Below, piece by piece: positions 27,957-33,855 of a stretch of DNA of 33,855 nucleotides. The notes beneath the pieces were generated by a model, which was not told the origin of the DNA, did not search any database, and worked only from the letters and a program-made list of their open reading frames with translations. The translations under genes and the position numbers were made by a program. Every line of letters begins with the position of its first letter. The first letter of the stretch is position 1. This DNA comes from an uncultured Actinomycetes bacterium (GTDB taxonomy: Bacteria > Actinomycetota > Actinomycetes > S36-B12 > UBA5976), in NCBI GenBank assembly GCA_903907835.1, contig CAIVPQ010000169.1:1-33855 (forward strand), written 5' to 3'.

Positions 27957-29597
27957 ATGACCATTGTTGGTAATCCAGTGACTGAAAGCACAAATTGGGG
28001 AACGCTTTGCGACCTCGCTATCACAGTAGGCGAAAGCCACATTCGTGATCTATTTGTCGCAGATCCAAAGCGGGCTAAGACCCTTTGTTTCTCTGCAAAT
28101 GGAGTTTCAGTTGATTTCAGTCGGCAAAGAGTCACGCAAGAGGTCATAGATTCCTTATGTGAATTAGCCCGTGAGCGCGAACTTTTATCTGCGCGAGATG
28201 CCATGTTTAGCGGCCAGCACATCAACATCACGGAGGATCGTGCCGTTCTACACACAGCCCTTCGCCTACCAAAGGGTTCGAGCCTAATCGTAGATGGCGT
28301 GGACGTCGTCCCACCGATTCATGAAGTTCTTGAGCGCATGGAAATTCTTGCCAACGATGTTCGAGAAGGCAGGTGGCTGGGATTCACCGGACAGCGCATA
28401 ACTGATGTGGTCAACATCGGAATCGGTGGCTCTGACCTAGGTCCTGTGATGGCTTACGAGGCTTTGCGCCATTTCAGTTCCCGAGATTTGTCATTCCATT
28501 TTGTGAGCAATGTTGATGGAACTGATGTTGCCGAAGTTCTAGCAAAAGTGAATCCTTTGACCACACTTTTCATCGTGGCGAGTAAGACCTTTAGCACCAT
28601 TGAAACAATGATGAATGCAACAAGTGCTCGTGAGGCATTGCTTGCAGTAGTACCTGGCGCAGATGAGTCAGCAGTGGCCAGACATTTTGTCGCAGTTTCT
28701 ACCAGCGCAAGCCGAGTTTCTGATTTTGGGATTGACGTAAACAACATGTTTGGATTTTGGGATTGGGTAGGCGGTCGCTACTCAATGGACTCAAGTATTG
28801 GACTGTCCACCATGATTGCGGTCGGACCGGCGAACTATCGCGAATTGTTAAGCGGATTTCACGCCATGGATGAGCACTTCAAATCAGCTCCCCTTGAAAG
28901 CAACTTACCTGTCCTAATGGGGCTTATTGGTTTGTGGAATCGCTCGCTGCTAAACATCCCAACTGTTGCTGTTCTGCCATATGACCAGTACCTCTTGCGT
29001 TTCCCTGCCTATCTGCAGCAATTGATCATGGAAAGTAATGGCAAGTCAGTTACTCGCACTGGAAAAGATGTCAATACTGAGACAGGGGCAATCTATTGGG
29101 GTGAGCCTGGAACAAATGGTCAACATTCGTTCTATCAACTTTTACACCAGGGGACAGCAACTGTTGCCTGTGATGTGCTTTTGACGGCGAAATCCTTAAA
29201 CCCAATTGGTGAACATCATGATGTCCTAGTATCAAACGCGCTTGCCCAGGCAACAGTTTTGGCTTTTGGTCGCACCCAAGATCAAATACGGGCAGCGAAT
29301 GTACCCGAGCATTTAGTCGCTCATAAAGAGATGCCGGGTAACCGTCCGACAACGCTAATCAGCGTGGATCAGGTAACTCCGTTTATTTTGGGATCGCTGG
29401 TATCCATGTATGAGCATCTCACTTTTGTTCAGGGCATCATCTGGGGAATCAACTCATTTGATCAATGGGGAGTAGAACTCGGCAAGGAACTTGCAACCAA
29501 TATCACGCCATTTTTAACAAATGATGCAGATTTGGGTGCCTTCGATGCCGCGACAGCTGAATCAATCATTTGGTACCGAGCAAACCGATCAAATTAA
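27957..29597 (+). CDS. pgi: glucose-6-phosphate isomerase
   Basis: NIGIGGSDLGP, GQHSFYQLLHQG; ORF opens at 27861 within gnd, ATG 27957 (MTIVGNPVTES) preferred. Confidence 0.93.
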   Translation: MTIVGNPVTESTNWGTLCDLAITVGESHIRDLFVADPKRAKTLCFSANGVSVDFSRQRVTQEVIDSLCELARERELLSARDAMFSGQHINITEDRAVLHTALRLPKGSSLIVDGVDVVPPIHEVLERMEILANDVREGRWLGFTGQRITDVVNIGIGGSDLGPVMAYEALRHFSSRDLSFHFVSNVDGTDVAEVLAKVNPLTTLFIVASKTFSTIETMMNATSAREALLAVVPGADESAVARHFVAVSTSASRVSDFGIDVNNMFGFWDWVGGRYSMDSSIGLSTMIAVGPANYRELLSGFHAMDEHFKSAPLESNLPVLMGLIGLWNRSLLNIPTVAVLPYDQYLLRFPAYLQQLIMESNGKSVTRTGKDVNTETGAIYWGEPGTNGQHSFYQLLHQGTATVACDVLLTAKSLNPIGEHHDVLVSNALAQATVLAFGRTQDQIRAANVPEHLVAHKEMPGNRPTTLISVDQVTPFILGSLVSMYEHLTFVQGIIWGINSFDQWGVELGKELATNITPFLTNDADLGAFDAATAESIIWYRANRSN

Positions 29598-30436
29598 CTT
29601 TCGCGTCGACGCAAGTAGCGTTCGAACTCCTTAGCGATGGCTTCACCAGAAGCTTCAGGTAGTTCAGCGGTATCTTGCGATTCTTCTAGATTGCGCACAT
29701 ATTCGGCAATGTCATCGTCATCTTTAGTCAGTTCTTCAACGCCCGTTTGCCATGCTCGAGATTCTTCTAAGAGATCTGCGACCGGGATGCTTGTGTTTAA
29801 CACATCTTCTAATCCACGAATTAGCGCGAGTGTGCCTTTAGGGCAAGGTGGATTAGCGACATAATGCGGAATTGCCGCCCAAAGGGAAATGCCACTAATT
29901 CCTACCGCATCACACTCTGCTTGCAAAATACCCAAAATGCCAGTCGGACCCTCGTACTTAGAGGATTCAAAGCCAGTCACTTCCTGCAAATTTGGATCTG
30001 AAGTTGTGCCATTGATGGGTATAGGGCGTGTGTGAGGAACATCAGCAAGCATTGCACCAAGACCGATAATTACAGTGTCATGATCGGTCGGGATAACTTT
30101 CATAACCTCAGCGCAAAATTGCTTCCAACGCTTACTTGGCTCCATACCTTGAATCAGATAGATTTCTGAATCTGGCAGGGTGGAAGAACTCGTTTTGTAA
30201 ACCGAGGTACCTGGCCAGATAATTTCTCGTTCACCGTTTAGGCCAATGGCCGCTTCCGGCCTACTGAATTGATAGTCGTAGTAATTGTCGGGTGAAATCT
30301 CAAAAATCTCTTCGCAGTCCCAAACTTCAAGGAGATGCTCAATTGTGTCCGTGGCAGTTTCCCCAGCATCACTCCAACCACCAAACGCAGCTATGACGAT
30401 AGTTGTCTTTAGTGGAAACCTCTGTGATGCAGTCAC
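29594..30436 (-). CDS. PAC2 family protein (proteasome assembly chaperone-like)
   Basis: 280 aa; AAFGGWSDAGETATDTIEHL and EPSKRWKQFC / VIIGLGAMLADVPHTRP pattern. Confidence 0.88.
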   Translation of the reverse strand: MTASQRFPLKTTIVIAAFGGWSDAGETATDTIEHLLEVWDCEEIFEISPDNYYDYQFSRPEAAIGLNGEREIIWPGTSVYKTSSSTLPDSEIYLIQGMEPSKRWKQFCAEVMKVIPTDHDTVIIGLGAMLADVPHTRPIPINGTTSDPNLQEVTGFESSKYEGPTGILGILQAECDAVGISGISLWAAIPHYVANPPCPKGTLALIRGLEDVLNTSIPVADLLEESRAWQTGVEELTKDDDDIAEYVRNLEESQDTAELPEASGEAIAKEFERYLRRRES

Positions 30437-30484
30437 GCATTACCCCTTGGTCAGTTGTTGTTTCAAGTTTACTTCCCTTGAGTC

Positions 30485-30502
30485 GTAAGTGATGCTACTT
30501 AC
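30485..30502. promoter_or_regulatory. inverted repeat GTAAGT-GATGCT-ACTTAC between PAC2 and trmI
   Basis: Perfect 6-bp arms with 6-nt spacer in the divergent promoter region. Confidence 0.4.
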
Positions 30503-30557
30503 CTGACAGAATTGACCTAAGCGCAGATAAAAATTTCTGTTCGGTCTAAGGAGCGTT

Positions 30558-31457
30558 ATGTCTAACACGGTTAATCCAGCTAACTTCCAGGTGGGTGACC
30601 GCGTTCAACTAACTGACGTAAAAGCAAGGCATCACACTATTGTTTTGGAGGCTGGTCGTCAGTTCCATACGAACCACGGCGCCATCGAACATGACGATCT
30701 AATTGGTTCGCCTGAAGGCTCAACAGTCACATCCACCGCCAAAATGGTGTACTTAGCGCTTCGCCCACTTTTGATGGACTTTGTTCTGTCTATGCCTCGC
30801 GGGGCCGCGGTTGTATATCCAAAGGATGCGGCTGCGATTGTTGGTTTTGCTGATATTTTTCCGGGCGCCATAGTCGTTGAAGCCGGCGTGGGATCTGGAG
30901 CGCTTTCTTGTTCACTACTTCGGGCAATCGGCGCCAATGGGCATCTTTATAGTTATGAACGTCGTGAGGATTTTGCCAAGATAGCCGAGAAGAATGCAAC
31001 AAATTTCTTTCGCGCTCGACCAGAGAACTGGACAGTTACCCTTGGCGATCTTCAAACAGAGGTGCTTGAACTTGAAACAGGAAGCGTGGACCGAGTAGTC
31101 CTTGACATGTTGGCTCCGTGGGAGTGTGTTCCCGCTATTGCTCAAGTCTTGCGACCTGGTGGTGTTGCCATTTTTTATGTAGCAACGACAACGCAAATGT
31201 CTCGAATTGTAGAAGAATTGCGAAGTGATAAGCGTTGGACAGATCCACAAGCTCAAGAATTGATTCAACGCCCTTGGCATGTTGAAGGTCTTGCGGTGCG
31301 ACCAAACCACAGAATGCAGGGTCATACGGGCTTTTTGGTTACGGCAAGACGGCTTGCAGATGGCACAGTTTTGCCGCCTAGAAGAATTCGCCCAGCAAAG
31401 GGTGCCATTGAAGGCATCGAAGAGTTAGGGTCGCAGAAAGAAAAGGAGTCAGAGTGA
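30558..31457 (+). CDS. trmI: tRNA (adenine-N1-)-methyltransferase TrmI
   Basis: 299 aa; [51 protein letters not shown]. Confidence 0.92.
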   Translation: MSNTVNPANFQVGDRVQLTDVKARHHTIVLEAGRQFHTNHGAIEHDDLIGSPEGSTVTSTAKMVYLALRPLLMDFVLSMPRGAAVVYPKDAAAIVGFADIFPGAIVVEAGVGSGALSCSLLRAIGANGHLYSYERREDFAKIAEKNATNFFRARPENWTVTLGDLQTEVLELETGSVDRVVLDMLAPWECVPAIAQVLRPGGVAIFYVATTTQMSRIVEELRSDKRWTDPQAQELIQRPWHVEGLAVRPNHRMQGHTGFLVTARRLADGTVLPPRRIRPAKGAIEGIEELGSQKEKESE

Positions 31458-33091
31458 GCGAGTCGCCGAATAACATCGAGTCCCTCAGTGCGCTGACCTC
31501 CAGAGTGGAGGAATTGACCAAGTCCAATCAGAATCTGGCAGTTACCTTGCGTGACGCTCGGGAACAATTAGTTGCTTTAGGCGAAGAAATTGAAAAATTG
31601 AGCGCGCCACCAAACGGATTTGCGATCTACCTCGGCGTGGCTCAGAACAATCTTCATGACGTTTCAGTCAATGGCCGCAAAATGCGCGTCACCTTAAGTC
31701 CCGAAGTGGACCAGGCAGATCTATTTCTCGGACAAGAAGTGATTCTTAATGAATCCATGAACATCGTCCTAGCCGCCACGATGGTTGATCATGGCGTTTT
31801 AGTCAATATTAGAGAAGTACTCGCTGATGGAACTCGCGCACTTGTTTCTGGGCGAAATGACGAAGAGCAAGTTGTGCGGTTAAGTTCGCAACTTCGTACT
31901 TCCAACCTTCGTCCTGGTGACAGTGTTTTATGTGATCTTTCTGCAGGCCTAGCTTTTGAAAAAATCGCTAAATCGGAAGTTGAAGAACTTGTCCTTGAAG
32001 AAGTTCCAGACATTCAATATGAAGACATAGGTGGTCTTGGAGCTCAAATAGAGATGATTAGGGATGCCGTGGAACTGCCATTTCTACATGCAGATCTTTT
32101 CAGCGAATACAACTTAAAGGCACCTAAGGGTATTTTGCTGTACGGCCCACCCGGATGCGGTAAAACCCTTATTGCTAAGGCTGTAGCAAATTCCTTGGCA
32201 AAAAAAGTTGCCGAGGTTAATCCGGAAGGAAGCGGAAAGAGTTACTTCATCAATATCAAGGGTCCCGAACTTCTCAACAAATATGTAGGGGAGACTGAGC
32301 GGCAGATTCGACTTATTTTCCAGAGAGCGCGCGATAAAGCGAATAGTGGAACCCCAGTAATAGTTTTCTTCGATGAAATGGATTCTCTATTTCGTACGCG
32401 GGGTACCGGTATTTCTAGCGATGTTGAAAACACCATAGTTCCTCAGTTGCTGAGCGAAATCGATGGAGTAGAGACACTTGAGAACGTGATTGTTATTGGT
32501 GCATCAAATCGCGAAGACATGATTGATCCAGCCATTCTTCGGCCAGGGCGCTTAGATGTGAAAATTAAAATCGAGCGACCTAACGCTCAGGCAGCCAAGG
32601 AAATCTTCGCCAAGTATCTAAATGTTCACGTACCAGTGCACCAAGATGAAATCAACAAAGCACAAGGAAATATCACTGAGGCGATCAAAATGCTGATTGC
32701 ATCAGTAGTGGCCCGAATGTATGACACATCAGTCAACAGTGCCTTCCTGGAAGTTACTTACGCGAACGGCGATCGTGAAGTTTTGTACTTCAAAGATTTC
32801 AGTTCAGGAGCCATGATTGAAAACATTGTGGCCAGAGCGAAGAAACTGGCGATTAAAGAACAGCTCCTAAATGGTCAACCTGGTATTCGCGAAACGCATT
32901 TGCTTGAGGCATGCGCCCAAGAGTTCCGTGAGAATGAAGATTTACCGAACACTACAAATCCTGACGACTGGGCAAAAATTTCTGGAAAAAAGGGTGAACG
33001 TATCGTCTACATGCGCACTCTTATTCAGACTGAAAATGGTGTGACAGAAGGTCGCACCATTGATACGGCATCTTCTTCTGTGATCCTTTAG
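31454..33091 (+). CDS. arc: proteasome-associated AAA ATPase Arc/Mpa
   Basis: 545 aa; N-terminal coiled coil, OB-type domains, [27 protein letters not shown]; between trmI and dop; C-terminus ...[11 protein letters not shown]. Confidence 0.95.
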   Translation: MSESPNNIESLSALTSRVEELTKSNQNLAVTLRDAREQLVALGEEIEKLSAPPNGFAIYLGVAQNNLHDVSVNGRKMRVTLSPEVDQADLFLGQEVILNESMNIVLAATMVDHGVLVNIREVLADGTRALVSGRNDEEQVVRLSSQLRTSNLRPGDSVLCDLSAGLAFEKIAKSEVEELVLEEVPDIQYEDIGGLGAQIEMIRDAVELPFLHADLFSEYNLKAPKGILLYGPPGCGKTLIAKAVANSLAKKVAEVNPEGSGKSYFINIKGPELLNKYVGETERQIRLIFQRARDKANSGTPVIVFFDEMDSLFRTRGTGISSDVENTIVPQLLSEIDGVETLENVIVIGASNREDMIDPAILRPGRLDVKIKIERPNAQAAKEIFAKYLNVHVPVHQDEINKAQGNITEAIKMLIASVVARMYDTSVNSAFLEVTYANGDREVLYFKDFSSGAMIENIVARAKKLAIKEQLLNGQPGIRETHLLEACAQEFRENEDLPNTTNPDDWAKISGKKGERIVYMRTLIQTENGVTEGRTIDTASSSVIL

Positions 33092-33100
33092 GAATCCATT

Positions 33101-33855
33101 GTGTCTGTTCATCGCATTATGGGCGTGGAGTCTGAGTTCGGAATTTTGGCGCCAAACAATCCAAAAGCAAACCCAGTTACCCTTTCAACACAGGTAGTCA
33201 ATGCATATGCGAGTCTCGTATTTCCGAATCGATTAGATCGGATGCGGTGGGATTATGACGTCGAAACTCCACTTCAAGATGCCAGAGGATTCGCGCTTAA
33301 CCGCTTAGATGCACCATCTGAGATTCTCACAGATGCTGATTATGGTGTCCCAAATCTTGTCTTACCCAATGGTGGAAGATTTTATGTCGATCATGCACAT
33401 CCTGAATATGCATCGCCTGAGGTTAGTAATCCATGGGATGCGGCGCTTTGGGATACTGCTGGCGATCGAATAATTGCACAAGCTGCTGCGCATGCAAGCA
33501 GTCTTACTGGTGAATTAATTGTGGCTTACAAAAACAATTCTGATGGTAAGGGTGCCAGTTATGGCACACATGAGAACTATCAAGTTAAGAGAGACACAGA
33601 CTTCAACAAATTTGTGGATTTTTTAACACCATTTTTTGTCACAAGATCAATTTTTGCCGGATCTGGGAGAGTGGGAATTGGGCAAGAGGGTCGCAGCCTA
33701 GGATTCCAAATCTCATCAAGAGCTGATTTTTTCGAAGCGCAAGTGGGGCTGGAAACAACGGTTCGGCGACCAATTATCAACACCAGGGATGAGCCTCATG
33801 CAGATGCGACCCTATTTCGGCGTCTACATGTGATCGTAGGTGATGCCAACATGTC
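33101..33855 (+). CDS. dop: Dop, Pup deamidase/depupylase (3'-truncated at window edge)
   Basis: Own translation from GTG 33101: [39 protein letters not shown]...[14 protein letters not shown]...[18 protein letters not shown]...[11 protein letters not shown]...[33 protein letters not shown]; open to edge. Confidence 0.94.
   Translation, partial: MSVHRIMGVESEFGILAPNNPKANPVTLSTQVVNAYASLVFPNRLDRMRWDYDVETPLQDARGFALNRLDAPSEILTDADYGVPNLVLPNGGRFYVDHAHPEYASPEVSNPWDAALWDTAGDRIIAQAAAHASSLTGELIVAYKNNSDGKGASYGTHENYQVKRDTDFNKFVDFLTPFFVTRSIFAGSGRVGIGQEGRSLGFQISSRADFFEAQVGLETTVRRPIINTRDEPHADATLFRRLHVIVGDANM

Noticed and set aside
335-33783. Many shadow ORFs in the track (e.g. 335-580 -, 2351-2599 -, 5014-5328 +, 15800-16192 -, 19883-20260 -, 27589-27921 +, 30915-31325 -, 33580-33783 -)
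   Set aside because: They lie antisense to or out of frame within well-supported genes, have low-complexity Ser/Arg/Pro-rich compositions and no recognisable domains.
1-33855. Mobile elements, CRISPR arrays, toxin-antitoxin or defence islands
   Set aside because: No transposase, integrase, direct-repeat array or nuclease/helicase combination seen; gene content is core metabolic and housekeeping.

Overview
The window reads as a compact, core-genome segment of a moderate-GC actinobacterium. The lineage is inferred from the mycothiol ligase MshC, Arc/Mpa and Dop of the Pup system, InhA-type FabI, and DUF3090/SCO1664/MSMEG_4193-type proteins. I support about 35 genes in order: ABC-F ATPase, ABC exporter, SURF1, DUF3099, TldE/PmbA and TldD, a small membrane protein with an internal duplication, FabG-FabI, an SDR, SerB, a hypothetical, a lone ABC ATPase, two Nudix-fold proteins, TrmB, Ung, LemA-HtpX, TrhO, tRNA-Leu(GAG), an M20 peptidase, DUF5703, an aldo/keto reductase, UppP, CorA, histidine phosphatase, DUF3090, SCO1664-family, MshC, Gnd, Pgi, PAC2, TrmI, Arc, and a 3'-truncated Dop that runs off the right edge and is missing from the ORF track. 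I found no mobile element, CRISPR array, prophage or recognisable defence system. The best leads are: an Arc/Mpa lacking the canonical C-terminal GQYL proteasome-docking motif; the internally duplicated membrane protein; the histidine phosphatase/DUF3090/atypical kinase/MshC module; a 20-bp perfect inverted repeat in front of tldD; an anomalously long, structured convergent intergenic region (17808-18025) that could hold an ncRNA; and at least 11 genes preceded by a TANNNT-N6/7-start leaderless promoter signature.
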